DNA of 64,000 nt from Pseudoalteromonas rubra (GCF_005887095.1 NZ_PNCI01000037.1:1-64000); one strand, 5' to 3'; counted from the stretch's first letter, positions 47,637 to 58,166 are shown. A program made the numbers and translations. The notes: generated from the sequence alone by a model not told the origin.

Positions 47637-48106
47637 GAAGTACGCTCCTTACGCTGGCTTTGTTTGATTAGCTCTGCCAGTTTTTGTTCATCTTCCGGGC
47701 TCCAGCTTTGCTTACGTGCTGCTTTTTTCTGTCTGAACACGATAAAGCCAAAACCCAACACCAGGATCACCACAGGCATCACCCACAATACAATGGTGGC
47801 CGGGGTAACGGGCGGCTGGTAGTGAACAAAGTAACCGTAACGGTCGATCATAAAGTCGATGACTTCTTGCTTAGACTTGCCTTCCTGAACCATGTCCAGC
47901 ACGCGGTCGCGTAAGTCTTTGGCGACTACTGCATCAGAGTCCGCAATGTTTTGGTTCTGACACTTAGGACATCTTAGTTCCTGCACCAGCTCTTTAAAGG
48001 TCTGCTCTCGTTCGGCGTTCTTGAACTGGTATTTGTCTTCAACAGCATGGGCACTGAGCGACCACAGGCCTGCCAGTAATACCAATGCCAGCATTAGTTT
48101 TTTCAT
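47633..48106 (-). CDS. ccmH: Cytochrome c maturation thiol oxidoreductase CcmH
   Basis: 157 residues from ATG 48106, in an ATGA overlap with the ccmG stop; a longer frame from 48148 starts inside ccmG. Signal peptide (cleaved after LSAHA), then the LRCPKCQNQ motif whose two Cys reduce the apocytochrome heme-binding Cys, and a C-terminal membrane helix. Confidence 0.95.
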   Translation of the reverse strand: MKKLMLALVLLAGLWSLSAHAVEDKYQFKNAEREQTFKELVQELRCPKCQNQNIADSDAVVAKDLRDRVLDMVQEGKSKQEVIDFMIDRYGYFVHYQPPVTPATIVLWVMPVVILVLGFGFIVFRQKKAARKQSWSPEDEQKLAELIKQSQRKERTS

Positions 48107-48675
48107 GGTTGCAACTCCTGAATTGCCGGAGCAAATTTGCTGCGCCACACGCGCGGATTAATGTCGCCGGTGTGGTGTAAAATGATCTTACCGTTTTTAT
48201 CTACCAGGAAGGTTTCCGGCGCGCCCGAAACCCCTAAGTCCAGCGCCAGAGTGCGCTCCAGGTCAAGGATATTAAACTGGTAAGGGTCACCTGCACGCGA
48301 CAGCATTTGCTGTACGTCGGCACGCAGGTAGTTAATATCAAACTGATCTCCAAAGTCGGGATCATAGGCTTGCTCGTAGTACAAACCGATGATCCGCACG
48401 CCCTGCTCGCGCAGCTCGGTCAGATAACCCAGCTCCGCAATGCAGGTCGGGCACCAAGTGCCCCACACGTTCAGCAGGTACACCTCTCCCAGCAAGTCCT
48501 GATCGGTCCAGCGCTTTTGCTCATCCATCAGATCGGGCAATTCGAACGCCGGCATAGTCTGGCCCAGGCGGCCGGTTTGCAGCTCTCTGGGGTTACCAAA
48601 CAAGCCCTGATACAAGAACACACACAACAATACAAAGATCAGCAGTGGCGCCAGGCCTAAAAACTTCTTGTTCAT
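48103..48675 (-). CDS. ccmG: Thiol:disulfide interchange protein CcmG (DsbE)
   Basis: 190 residues (E. coli 185). N-terminal membrane anchor and a periplasmic thioredoxin fold with WCPTC at Cys75 and Cys78. It keeps the CXXCH cysteines of apocytochromes reduced, taking electrons from DsbD. The start codon shares its first base with the end of ccmF. Confidence 0.95.
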   Translation of the reverse strand: MNKKFLGLAPLLIFVLLCVFLYQGLFGNPRELQTGRLGQTMPAFELPDLMDEQKRWTDQDLLGEVYLLNVWGTWCPTCIAELGYLTELREQGVRIIGLYYEQAYDPDFGDQFDINYLRADVQQMLSRAGDPYQFNILDLERTLALDLGVSGAPETFLVDKNGKIILHHTGDINPRVWRSKFAPAIQELQP

Positions 48676-50630
48676 TATGCGTGCTCCACAGAGGGTTGCT
48701 TGCGACGACGATAACGCTTATCGGCCAGCACTATAAAACCAGCCAGGGAGATCAGAATACCACCCAGCCACATCCAGCGAACGTAAGGTTTATGGTAAAT
48801 ACGCAGTGACCAGGCACCATTGCCCATGGACTCACCCAGCGCCAGATACAGGTCACGGAAGAAGCCATCATCAACTGCTGCTTCGGTCATAAACTGCATA
48901 CCCACATCGTACAAACGTTTTTCTGCATGCAACAAGGTGACATATTCACCGTCCTTAAATACGGTGACTTCACCGGCATGGCCGCCATAGTTAGGGCCTC
49001 GGATCTCGTTCACGCCTTCAAAGCGATACTCGTACTCATTCAACGTTGCGGTTTCACCTTTTGTCATCACCACTGAGCGTTCAACTGAATACGCAGACGT
49101 CAGGGTCACACTGGCAATCACAAACGCAATACCTACATGACCCAGCACCATCGCCCAATAACTCATGCCCAGACGTTTCAAACCCTGAGCCGTGCTTGGG
49201 TGAACGCTCACTTTTTCAACCAGGTCAACCACAGTGGCGATACAGATCCATACCGCCAGTGCGGTCGCCAGATAAGTCAGCATGCTGATGTCATCAAAGC
49301 TGGAGAACAGCCAGGCGCTGGTGATCACAATAGTGGCAACAAAAATAGCGGCCCATTTTTTAGCCAGCGGAGGCAACTTGTTCTGCTTCCAGCGCAGCAT
49401 AGGCGCCATGCCCATCAAGATGGCAAACGGCACAATCAGAATGGCGAACATCTGGTTAAAGAAAGGTACGCCAATGGAGATGGAACCCAGCCCAAGCTCT
49501 TTATGGATCATTGGCAACAGCGTGCCCAGCAATACAATCAGGGTTGCCACAACCAGGAAGATGTTATTCACCCACAGCCCGACTTCACGGGAAACAAGCT
49601 TGTAACGGCCTTCGCTGTACACCTGGCTTACACGTAATCCATAAAGTGCCAGACTACCGCCCACCACTAAGGCCAGGAAAGACAGAATAAACAAACCACG
49701 ATCGGGGTCGGTGGCAAAGGCGTGTACCGATACAATGATGCCGGAACGAACGATAAAGGTGCCTAACAAACACAAGCTAAATGCGGCGATAGCTAATAAA
49801 ACAGTCCAGGATTTGAACACGCCGCGTTTCTCTGTAATAGCCAGCGAGTGCAACAACGCGGTTGCCACCAGCCAGGGCATTAAAGAGGCATTTTCAACCG
49901 GATCCCAGAACCACCAGCCACCCCAGCCCAGTTCAGCATAGGCCCACCAGCTACCAATGGTAATACCTAAAGTCAAAAAGCCCCATGCGGCCATAGTCCA
50001 GGGACGCGACCATTTGGCCCAGGTATTATCCAGCTTGCCAGTTAACAGAGCGGCAATTGCAAAAGAGAAAGACACAGATAACCCCACATACCCCATATAG
50101 AGCAAAGGTGGGTGAATGATCATGCCTGGGTCTTGCAGTAATGGGTTCAAATCGCGGCCTTCCACCGGGTAGTAAGGCAGCAAACGCTCAAACGGGCTCG
50201 ACATCCACAGGGTATAAAGCATAAAACCAACCCCGAGGAAACCCAGCACACCGAGTACGCGCGCGCGCAGCACCCAGGGCAGAGATTTAGACATCATGGC
50301 AACTAACGCCGTCCAGCTTGCCTGCATCACCAACCACAACAGAATGGCGCCTTCATGGCCACCCCAGGTTGATGTGACCTTGTAATACCAGGGCAAGGTA
50401 CTGGAAGAGTGATGCGCTACGTAAGCCACAGTAAAGTCATCGGTGAGTGTGATATAAATCAGTACACCAAAAGAAAACAAAACCAGCAGACACTGACCAA
50501 TGGCCAGTGAAGGCGCCGTACGCATCAGGCGTAAGTTGCCGGTATAAGCGCCCCAGAGAGGAAAAATACACAACAGCAGGCTCAGGCCCATGGCCAGAAC
50601 CAATGAAAAATAACCTATCTCAGGGATCAT
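48675..50630 (-). CDS. ccmF: Cytochrome c heme lyase subunit CcmF
   Basis: 651 residues (E. coli 647) with about 14-15 membrane segments. The WWD motif GGWWFWDPVENASLMPW that holds heme from CcmE is complete. CcmF with CcmH and CcmI attaches heme covalently to apocytochrome c at the periplasmic side. Confidence 0.97.
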   Translation of the reverse strand: MIPEIGYFSLVLAMGLSLLLCIFPLWGAYTGNLRLMRTAPSLAIGQCLLVLFSFGVLIYITLTDDFTVAYVAHHSSSTLPWYYKVTSTWGGHEGAILLWLVMQASWTALVAMMSKSLPWVLRARVLGVLGFLGVGFMLYTLWMSSPFERLLPYYPVEGRDLNPLLQDPGMIIHPPLLYMGYVGLSVSFSFAIAALLTGKLDNTWAKWSRPWTMAAWGFLTLGITIGSWWAYAELGWGGWWFWDPVENASLMPWLVATALLHSLAITEKRGVFKSWTVLLAIAAFSLCLLGTFIVRSGIIVSVHAFATDPDRGLFILSFLALVVGGSLALYGLRVSQVYSEGRYKLVSREVGLWVNNIFLVVATLIVLLGTLLPMIHKELGLGSISIGVPFFNQMFAILIVPFAILMGMAPMLRWKQNKLPPLAKKWAAIFVATIVITSAWLFSSFDDISMLTYLATALAVWICIATVVDLVEKVSVHPSTAQGLKRLGMSYWAMVLGHVGIAFVIASVTLTSAYSVERSVVMTKGETATLNEYEYRFEGVNEIRGPNYGGHAGEVTVFKDGEYVTLLHAEKRLYDVGMQFMTEAAVDDGFFRDLYLALGESMGNGAWSLRIYHKPYVRWMWLGGILISLAGFIVLADKRYRRRKQPSVEHA

Positions 50631-50631
50631 A

Positions 50632-51111
50632 CTAGTTCTCGCTGTTTAAATTATATTTGGGTTTTTCGTGCTTGATCCCTTTCACGGCTTCAGCTATCTC
50701 GGCTGGCATATACTCTTCATCGTGTTTTGCCAGCACTTCAAATGCTTCTATCACGTTAGGTTCAACCAGTGTGCCCTGGGCAACAATCCCCTGACCCTCA
50801 CGGAACAAGTCTGGCAAAATACCATGGTACTTGATAGTGACCATTGGACCGGTATCAATGAGTTTAAAGGTCACATCCAGAGAGGTTTCAACTCGATCCA
50901 CACTGCCAGGCACAACCATGCCGCCGATGCGCAGCTTTTGCCCGATATAAGGCAGCTCTTTGTCGGGGCCCTTACCTTCAATCAGCTCGCTGGGCGTATA
51001 AAAGAGGTTAATGTTTTCTTGTAACGCATACAGAGTCAGACCAACTGCTGAGCCGATGCCGAATATCACGGCTAATACGGCAAATAAGCGTTTTTTACGT
51101 CTTGGGTTCAT
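50632..51111 (-). CDS. ccmE: Heme chaperone CcmE
   Basis: 159 residues, the same as E. coli. Single N-terminal membrane anchor and a beta-barrel domain with the heme-binding His130 in VLAKHDEEY, then a flexible charged C-terminus. It takes heme from the CcmABCD complex and carries it to CcmF. Its start overlaps the end of ccmD by 4 nt. Confidence 0.97.
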   Translation of the reverse strand: MNPRRKKRLFAVLAVIFGIGSAVGLTLYALQENINLFYTPSELIEGKGPDKELPYIGQKLRIGGMVVPGSVDRVETSLDVTFKLIDTGPMVTIKYHGILPDLFREGQGIVAQGTLVEPNVIEAFEVLAKHDEEYMPAEIAEAVKGIKHEKPKYNLNSEN

Positions 51112-51311
51112 GCTTTAGCCTCCTCTTGGGCCTGCTTGATACGTGCTTCACGCTTCATTTGTGCATCCACTTCACGCTTGATGCGCTTGGCATCGTTCAA
51201 AGACGCCCATACCAAGCCCAGCAGGATAAAGGCACAGCTACCAAAGGATAGCCAGACATAAAAGGCGTAACCGCCCATGTGAAAAAAGTCACTCAAAGAT
51301 TCAAACTGCAT
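51108..51311 (-). CDS. ccmD: Heme exporter subunit CcmD
   Basis: 67 residues (E. coli 69). One membrane segment at about residues 14-37 and a charged, helical C-terminal tail rich in Lys, Arg and Glu, typical for CcmD, which stabilises CcmC-CcmE and releases holo-CcmE. The order ccmC-ccmD-ccmE supports the call. Confidence 0.92.
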   Translation of the reverse strand: MQFESLSDFFHMGGYAFYVWLSFGSCAFILLGLVWASLNDAKRIKREVDAQMKREARIKQAQEEAKA

Positions 51312-51313
51312 AC

Positions 51314-52051
51314 TTAACCTCGACTAACCAGCTGGCGCACCCAGGGGCGGTGCTTCTCGACCTGAAGGATCTCGTTTTTAAGACGGACCAGTGACAGCGC
51401 GCCAACAAAGGCGGCAAATCCTAAAATATTGATAAGCAACGGCCATAACATAGACGGATCGATGGCAGAGGTATCAAATTTGGTGATGGTTGAGCCCTGG
51501 TGCAGCGTGTTCCACCACTCAACAGAGAAATGAATAATCGGCAGGTTGATCACCCCAACAATGGCCAGAATACAGGCCGCTCTGCCACCGGATTTTTTGT
51601 CCTCAAAGGCGTGATACAAAGACAATACACCAAAGTACAAAAACAACAGGATCAACTCAGACGTTAAGCGCGCATCCCATACCCACCAGGCACCCCACAT
51701 AGGTTTACCCCAGGCAGCGCCAGTGATAAGGGCAATGGCGGTCATCGCCGCGCCAACCGGAGCAATGGCAATCACGGCCAGTTCAGCATTACGAATTTGC
51801 CACACCAGCGCTACGATTGCGGCAATCGCCATAGACGAATACGCCCCCATCGACAAAATAGCCGACGGTACATGGATAAAGATAATGCGATAGCTGTCCT
51901 TTTGCTGATAATCGGCTGGAGCAAACGCCAGGCCCCAAATCCATCCTACGGCGATACAAACCGCCGTTACGGTAACAAAGTACGGAAGCAAGGTGTTACA
52001 CAATTGGTAAGCACGCTCCGCTTTGGCATAGGGATGTAACCACTTCCACAT
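51314..52051 (-). CDS. ccmC: Heme ABC exporter membrane protein CcmC
   Basis: 245 residues, the same as E. coli. Six membrane segments and the WWD motif WGAWWVWDARLTSELIL flanked by His ligands, which bind heme and hand it to CcmE. Part of the CcmABCD complex. Confidence 0.97.
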   Translation of the reverse strand: MWKWLHPYAKAERAYQLCNTLLPYFVTVTAVCIAVGWIWGLAFAPADYQQKDSYRIIFIHVPSAILSMGAYSSMAIAAIVALVWQIRNAELAVIAIAPVGAAMTAIALITGAAWGKPMWGAWWVWDARLTSELILLFLYFGVLSLYHAFEDKKSGGRAACILAIVGVINLPIIHFSVEWWNTLHQGSTITKFDTSAIDPSMLWPLLINILGFAAFVGALSLVRLKNEILQVEKHRPWVRQLVSRG

Positions 52052-52052
52052 T

Positions 52053-52739
52053 TTAACTTACACTCACTCTTAAAGCTGACGATATGGCAATTGGCGCCGT
52101 GACAATGGCAACGGCCAGCATGGCACCAAGGATCGCAAGTTGCCCGCCATAAGCGACCGACATACTGGCGGTATCAATGGCAGAGGTTGCGAAAATCAGA
52201 ACCGGGATATACAAAGGCAAAACAAGCAGACTCATCAAAATACCGCCTTTTTGCAGACCCACGGTTAATGCGGCGCCTATGGCGCCAATAAAACTTAACA
52301 ACGGCGTTCCAATCAACAAAGTCAGAATGGTTGCGCCAAGTGCCTGGCTGTCGAGGTTCATCAACAGCGCAAATAACGGTGCCATCAGCACCATAGGCAA
52401 TCCGGTGATGGTCCAGTGTGCGGCTACTTTGGCCAGCACAGACAAAGACATAGGATAGGGTGAAGCTATCATTTGCTCCAACGATCCGTCGGCATAATCA
52501 TCGCGAAATAGCTTGTCCAAACCCAGCATGGTCGACAGCAACGCGGCTACCCAAATGATACCTGCAGCCATGCGCCCCAGCAAGGCCGGTTCGGGTCCAA
52601 TTGCCAACGGAAATAACGAAATGACTATCAGAAAAAACAGAAGAGGGTTTACGATTTCGGCGCGTTGGCGAAAAGCCAAAGTCACATCTTTACGATAAAC
52701 AGCGACAAATAAATGCCAGTAAGAATGCTCAACCTTCAT
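52053..52739 (-). CDS. ccmB: Heme ABC exporter membrane protein CcmB
   Basis: 228 residues (E. coli 220) with six membrane segments. The FFRDDYADGSLEQMI-type cytoplasmic loop (here LFRDDYADGSLEQMIASP) is the family marker. It is the permease partner of the ATPase CcmA. Its ATG shares a base with the ccmA stop, so it is translationally coupled. Confidence 0.95.
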   Translation of the reverse strand: MKVEHSYWHLFVAVYRKDVTLAFRQRAEIVNPLLFFLIVISLFPLAIGPEPALLGRMAAGIIWVAALLSTMLGLDKLFRDDYADGSLEQMIASPYPMSLSVLAKVAAHWTITGLPMVLMAPLFALLMNLDSQALGATILTLLIGTPLLSFIGAIGAALTVGLQKGGILMSLLVLPLYIPVLIFATSAIDTASMSVAYGGQLAILGAMLAVAIVTAPIAISSALRVSVS

Positions 52740-53362
52740 TAATGGCGGTACTCCAGAGCCAGGGTTTTCAGGGAGCTGAACTGAGTCGTCAGATCCTGGT
52801 GGGTAGTCAGTAAAATAGCGCCGCCATTTGCCAGGTGCGATTCAAACTGCTGTTGCAGCAGCGCGACACCTTTTTTGTCGAGCGCAGTAAAGGGTTCATC
52901 GAGGATCCACAGGCGGGCTTTATTCAACCATAGCCGCACCAGAGCGACCCGACGTTGCTGACCTGCGGAGAGGGTCCGCACGGGGACGTCTTCCAGCCCA
53001 ACCAGGCCAAGCTGGCCTAACAGGGTATAGATTTCTTCTTCGTCGGCGCCGTAACCATGCACCTGCAACCAGTACAGAACGTTTTCATAGGCAGTCAATT
53101 GCTGGTTTACACCGGTTTTGTGTCCGATAAATAGCAAAGACTCGGCGAAAGTGTCGTAATCCCGACTGATGTCCTGGCCTTCAAAACAGATCTGGCCTTC
53201 GTCGGCACGGGCAAACCCCGCGATAATACGTAATAAAGACGTTTTACCTGCACCATTTGGGCCTTCAACTTGCATGATCTGACCCGCCTGAAGCGAAAAA
53301 CTCAATGACTCAAATAAACAGCGGTCCTGTTTTACACACGTGACGGACTTAATCTCTAGCAA
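52739..53362 (-). CDS. ccmA: Heme ABC exporter ATP-binding protein CcmA
   Basis: Walker A GPNGAGKT at residues 34-41, signature LSAGQQRR, Walker B LWILDEP. I chose TTG 53362, which gives MLEIKSVTCV at the N-terminus and 207 residues, the length of E. coli CcmA. An open frame runs up to a TTG at 53446 but would add 28 residues found in no related protein I know. ATP hydrolysis by CcmA releases holo-CcmE from CcmCD. First gene of the ccm operon, divergent from the fliK-like gene. Confidence 0.95.
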   Translation of the reverse strand: MLEIKSVTCVKQDRCLFESLSFSLQAGQIMQVEGPNGAGKTSLLRIIAGFARADEGQICFEGQDISRDYDTFAESLLFIGHKTGVNQQLTAYENVLYWLQVHGYGADEEEIYTLLGQLGLVGLEDVPVRTLSAGQQRRVALVRLWLNKARLWILDEPFTALDKKGVALLQQQFESHLANGGAILLTTHQDLTTQFSSLKTLALEYRH

Positions 53363-53466
53363 GGCGCGACTCTCTGACGCTAAAAAATTGGGCGTTAGTC
53401 TATCATAATGGTAGGGTAATACGAATAATTGGATGCGACCGATCAACGAAAATTTGATTTAAAATA

Positions 53467-56043
53467 ATGAATAAGCCGACGATTTCTATTCAAAACAATG
53501 CACATTTGGCCACATCACAGCTGAATGAACGCGGGTCATCAGCAAACACTACCGCAGCGACTGAGCAGACCTTCAATGCCCGCAATTTGGTGATCAAACC
53601 CGACAGCATTCAAATGGAGGTGACGATAGATGGCCGTTGGCAAGGCGTACGACTGGCCAGCCAGAGCCAGTTGCAGCAGCCGCTGAAATTACCCGAAGCC
53701 GAGGTAAAGCTCAGTGCCGACGGCACACTGCTGACGGTCAGCACCCCAGAACTGAAATTACAGATCAAACCCGCGCAAACTTTGCTGAGCCTGCTGAGTC
53801 TGATCAAAGGGCTTGGCGGACAAAGTGCGTTACAGCTGGACGCGCAGCTTAAAGGCAGCAATCAATCCACTTTAATGCTGGAAAAAATCGGCCTGGCACT
53901 GCCGGTTCCCCCTGCCCTGGCAGACTTGCTCAAACAAGAGAATAAACTCGTCGCCAATCTCAGTGCACGGCAGAATAACTTGCTGCTACAGATTTTTAAT
54001 GCCTTTGGCGATGAGCTGATGAAAGCACCAGTTAGTAAACACAAACTAACTTCTTTACTGGCGCAACTTGGCAATCAGGAGCAACCCAAGATTAAACTTG
54101 GTCGCAGCAGTGCCACATTGCAGCTTGCCAACCAGCAGGTTGAAGTGAAAACCCCTGAAGCCCAGAGTGCGCTGAAGCTCAACAGCTGGTTCAATGCTCA
54201 GCTCAAAGCCCAGCCGGACGGACTGCAAATCGGCGTAGCCAGGCAATCAACTGAGGTAAAACTGGCCACGCCTTTACAGCAGGCCCTGCCCAAACTGGCC
54301 ACACATCGCTTTGCCACTGAGCTGGAAAAAGCCACTAGCCCTGCGTCTGACAGTAAATCAACACTCAGCTACGACAAACCTTTGCTCAACGTATCAATGG
54401 CAGACATTAAACAGACGGTTAAACAAGCCCTGGGTCAGCTACTGTCCAGGCCCTTTTTCAACACCAAACAAGCTCAGGGTTCTCAAGCACCGACTGCCAC
54501 TCAGCCGCTAGCCACGGCTGCAAAATCACCCAATGCGACTTTACCTCAGATTGCAGCCAACAATGCCGCGCTGGTGCTAAAAAGCATGACACCGGTACAC
54601 AGCCAACCTCTTTTACAGCTACTGGATAACGTAGAGCAAGTATTTACTAACATCACTAAGCAGGCTACACCTAAAGGTAACGTGCAAACCCCTGTATCAT
54701 CTTCAAGTAGCCCAGTCGCTGAACGTAATGCCGGCTCGGCACCAGCCAGGGCGACACCACAGGAACCAGGTAAAATCAGCAGGGCTTTGTCACACGCACC
54801 TGCGCCAATACCGCCCTCCGGCTCTGCTGCCACAGCCAAAGATGCACAGGCGCTCGCGCCTGCAACTCCAGACAAACCCGCTGTTGCCTCGCAGCACTCC
54901 AGCGCGTTTACGCAACGCCTGGCGATACTTCAACAGGTCTTTGCTGCCGTGGTTCCTCAACAAAAGCCTTACAGCGCACAGCTTATAAACCCTCAGTTGC
55001 AACAGGCACAGGCACTGAGCGACGAGTCGGCAGTTAAACCCGCTGACAACCAGCCAAGCCAAACGAGCTCAGCAAAAGCTGAGCAGGCAACGTCGGCCAA
55101 ACCCAGTTTATCTTTGCCAATCGCCCAGATTTTGAGTAAAACACTGCGCCAGATAGAGGCAACACCGACACAATCTGGCCCCCCACTGCAACAGCAACTC
55201 AGTGAAACTCTGTCTGCGACACAGCAATTTCGCAGCCCCCAATCAGCCGACTTGATGCGCCTGGTCCATCAGGCCTTTAGTAAAATGATGGACGAAACGC
55301 GCCACTCCCCGGAGCAGGTCAGTCATGAACTGTTTGCACGGTTACCGGCGCTTGCCAGCCAGATCCAGCCCACTTTGCCCAACAGCAGTTTTGCGCAAGC
55401 ACTGGACAAGCTAATAGTGACTTTACTGGGTACTCAGCTTACTGCCAAAGCCCAGGACTTACCGCCGCAAACCAGTCTGGAGCAGCGTGTTGCGGCCCTG
55501 GTCGAAACCCTGCAACCCGGTACAAAACTCTCGTCTCCCGGTCAGTTTATTCAGGCGGTGACTCAGCAAGCTCAGTCTCGTTTAATGGACGACCTGGCGC
55601 TGTTGCAAAACAATCTGGCCAACAATGCCAGTCCGCAACCGCTGGCGCAAAAATTCGATAGCGAAAGCCAGTTGCTTATCAATTTATTTATGCCTCTCAA
55701 ATTGCCGCAGGAATGTCGCCAGAGTGAACTACAGATAGGCAAGTATAAGAAACCCGCCAAAGCCAATATGCCGGAAAAACAAGTGTGGTTTGTGCGGCTC
55801 AATTTTGATTACGCCAAGCTTGGCCAGTTAAGTGTACAAGCGGAGCTGATGGACAAAGCCGTCGACTGCGAGATTGTTGGCGACAGCGCGTCGGTTTGCC
55901 AGCTGGCCCAGCCCCACCTGGATGCACTGCGCAGCAAGCTGGCCGCACACGGCCTTCAGGTGGGGGAGATAGCGCTGCGCGAAGATGCCTCTCAGGTGAA
56001 GCGTTTTTACGACAGCCACGCCATTGTGAGTATTCAGGTGTAA
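53467..56043 (+). CDS. FliK-like hook-length control domain protein
   Basis: 858 residues. A long region of low complexity rich in Gln, Ala, Ser and Thr from about residue 250 to 560, and a C-terminal domain (about 720-850) with the FliK fold (WFVRLNFDYAKLGQLSVQAEL). FliK is the secreted molecular ruler that, through FlhB, switches flagellar export from hook to filament. Here it is far from other flagellar genes and paired with a short FlhB-C-like gene downstream, as I recall in Shewanella and Pseudoalteromonas beside ccmA. It may be a second, non-flagellar version. The start ATG 53467 has no obvious ribosome site. Confidence 0.8.
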   Translation: MNKPTISIQNNAHLATSQLNERGSSANTTAATEQTFNARNLVIKPDSIQMEVTIDGRWQGVRLASQSQLQQPLKLPEAEVKLSADGTLLTVSTPELKLQIKPAQTLLSLLSLIKGLGGQSALQLDAQLKGSNQSTLMLEKIGLALPVPPALADLLKQENKLVANLSARQNNLLLQIFNAFGDELMKAPVSKHKLTSLLAQLGNQEQPKIKLGRSSATLQLANQQVEVKTPEAQSALKLNSWFNAQLKAQPDGLQIGVARQSTEVKLATPLQQALPKLATHRFATELEKATSPASDSKSTLSYDKPLLNVSMADIKQTVKQALGQLLSRPFFNTKQAQGSQAPTATQPLATAAKSPNATLPQIAANNAALVLKSMTPVHSQPLLQLLDNVEQVFTNITKQATPKGNVQTPVSSSSSPVAERNAGSAPARATPQEPGKISRALSHAPAPIPPSGSAATAKDAQALAPATPDKPAVASQHSSAFTQRLAILQQVFAAVVPQQKPYSAQLINPQLQQAQALSDESAVKPADNQPSQTSSAKAEQATSAKPSLSLPIAQILSKTLRQIEATPTQSGPPLQQQLSETLSATQQFRSPQSADLMRLVHQAFSKMMDETRHSPEQVSHELFARLPALASQIQPTLPNSSFAQALDKLIVTLLGTQLTAKAQDLPPQTSLEQRVAALVETLQPGTKLSSPGQFIQAVTQQAQSRLMDDLALLQNNLANNASPQPLAQKFDSESQLLINLFMPLKLPQECRQSELQIGKYKKPAKANMPEKQVWFVRLNFDYAKLGQLSVQAELMDKAVDCEIVGDSASVCQLAQPHLDALRSKLAAHGLQVGEIALREDASQVKRFYDSHAIVSIQV

Positions 56044-56167
56044 CCCAAATTTTACTCGTCAGGATCACGGCATATCCGGGCAGCTTTCACTTTTGACCAT
56101 ATGTTCTACAGTTGTAGCGCAAGTCTGACTTGCCTAACACTACATCACATATGCAAAGGAGAACGCT

Positions 56168-58159
56168 ATGTCTTCGCACCACCCGCACCTTGGCTGTGCC
56201 TGCTGTAACTATCAGTTGTTTGGCCATGCCGTACAAGGCGATAATAACCTGTCAGATAAGGGGATTTTCAATCTCGATAAACTACTGATTGCCGCAGAGC
56301 ATTACATAGATGATTACATTGCCAATCAGTTTGTCAGGCCCCCTCAGCAGCACAAGATTTTTTACGGCGGCACTATTCGTACACTCGAAAACGGTGATGT
56401 AAACAAAACCGTTGAAGCCGTTGTCATCGAAGATGGGCAAATAGTCCATACAGGTAGCCTGACTGACTGTCAAAACCAGTATCCACACGCCGGCTCAGAG
56501 GATTTACAAGGGGCCTGTATGTTACCCGGGCTGATTGAACCCCATGTTCATTTGACTCCCACGGCCTCTTTTAACGCCTGGCTGCAACTCGCACCATTCA
56601 GAGAAGGAACTGAGAGTGGCGGTGATAACAATGATCAATATTTAATTGGCAAAGACTACAACAAGAAGTCAGTGTCAGCGCTGTTACTCAAAGCAGCAAA
56701 AGCACTCCCCTCTCACCGCAAATGGCTGCTGGCCTTTGGGGTCGACCCCAGCCAGTTTAACCCTATCACTACAACGTCTGCGGACGGCTCTGTCAGTCCA
56801 ACGCCCTGGGAGGACTTCAACTGTACTGAGCTGGACGACATCAGTAAGCAGGCACGCTCGGGCAAAGACGATGATATTTGCATTTTTATTATGAATGCAT
56901 CTGGCCATGTTGCTTACGTCAACACCAATGCACTTGAAGCAGTGCAACACGCGCAGCATGCAAGCAAGCCGCCCGTCAATGAAAATGGTATCTTACTCGA
57001 ATCGGATCAGATTGGCCCGGTGATCAAAGTCGCGCTGGAGCAGTACTTTGTGGAGCACCCTCAGGGCATCACTGAGCTGTTTGGCAATTTACAAAAGATC
57101 TTTAAGCTCGCGCTATCACGAGGCGTAACCCTGATGTGGGACGCGGCGCTCGGCGCGTCTTTGAAAAACGCTGAACTGGAGATATTGAGTAAGATGGCCA
57201 GCAGCGGCCTTGCCGGGTTGCGCCTTGGCGGTGCATTATTCTATACCACGGCTGATCAGTGGAGCAAGATCACGCCAACCGAACCCAGCCATTATCATAC
57301 GGACTGGTTCAATATTGCCCATGCCAAAATCGTCAGTGATGGCTCTAACCAGGGCCTGACCGGATATCAGCTCACCAAATATCAGTTCCCGGACAGCAAT
57401 ATTAACGATGAATTCCCCTATGGGGTTTGGAATTTCAATCCGCCGGATGGCGTAGCGGATCATCAAGTCGAATCTCCGTTTCTGGCGCTGGTGAGTGAGT
57501 TAGACATGCGCGGCTGGTCTTTAATGATCCACGCTAACGGCACACATGCCATAAACAACACCATCATGGCGTATCGTGATGCACTCCATAACCAGGAAAA
57601 AGAGGGGCTGGAAAAACGCCATCGCATTGAGCATGCTTCTTTGCTGAGCGATCAGAACCTGGCTGATATGGACTATCTTGGCCTGTCGCCAAGCTTTTTG
57701 ATCGGGCATGTGGGCTACTGGGGCTATACCTTCAAGCATAAGGTGTTTCCTCAGCAATCGGTTGTTGAGCACCTGGATCGCACCGCCTCTGCAACTCAAC
57801 ATGCGCTGCGCTATACCCTGCACAGTGATCACTTTGTTTCACCGATTGGGCCTCTGCGTATGATGGAACAGGCCGTCACCCGCATGATGGAGGACGCCCC
57901 TGAAGAAGCCTATCAAAGTGGCCACCCTCCAATTCTCAATGAGCAAGAGTGTGCCACCATGGCTCAGGCCCTGCGCGCTGCAACCTATGATGCAGCCTGG
58001 CAATGTCATATGGATCACCTCATCGGAGAACTGGTAGTTGGCAAACAGGCCGATCTGGTTATTCTGGATGAAGATCCCTTAACACGCCCCGCAGTCGGGT
58101 TAAGAGATGTGCCAGTCCGCCAGACCTGGGTAAATGGCAGATTGTGTTATAATAGCTAA
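56168..58159 (+). CDS. Amidohydrolase-family metal-dependent hydrolase (YtcJ-like)
   Basis: 663 residues, start ATG 56168 with AAAGGAG upstream. Amidohydrolase-3 type: metal motif HVH near residues 125-127 in GLIEPHVHL, later HANGTHA, RHRIEHASLL and LHSDHFVSPIGPL, which carry the other His and Asp ligands. The substrate is unknown. The N-terminus is unusual: HHPHLGCACC within the first 13 residues, a possible extra metal or Cys cluster not part of the family core. It lies between the FliK-like and FlhB-like genes, and a terminator follows it. Confidence 0.85.
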   Translation: MSSHHPHLGCACCNYQLFGHAVQGDNNLSDKGIFNLDKLLIAAEHYIDDYIANQFVRPPQQHKIFYGGTIRTLENGDVNKTVEAVVIEDGQIVHTGSLTDCQNQYPHAGSEDLQGACMLPGLIEPHVHLTPTASFNAWLQLAPFREGTESGGDNNDQYLIGKDYNKKSVSALLLKAAKALPSHRKWLLAFGVDPSQFNPITTTSADGSVSPTPWEDFNCTELDDISKQARSGKDDDICIFIMNASGHVAYVNTNALEAVQHAQHASKPPVNENGILLESDQIGPVIKVALEQYFVEHPQGITELFGNLQKIFKLALSRGVTLMWDAALGASLKNAELEILSKMASSGLAGLRLGGALFYTTADQWSKITPTEPSHYHTDWFNIAHAKIVSDGSNQGLTGYQLTKYQFPDSNINDEFPYGVWNFNPPDGVADHQVESPFLALVSELDMRGWSLMIHANGTHAINNTIMAYRDALHNQEKEGLEKRHRIEHASLLSDQNLADMDYLGLSPSFLIGHVGYWGYTFKHKVFPQQSVVEHLDRTASATQHALRYTLHSDHFVSPIGPLRMMEQAVTRMMEDAPEEAYQSGHPPILNEQECATMAQALRAATYDAAWQCHMDHLIGELVVGKQADLVILDEDPLTRPAVGLRDVPVRQTWVNGRLCYNS

Positions 58160-58166
58160 ACTGACA

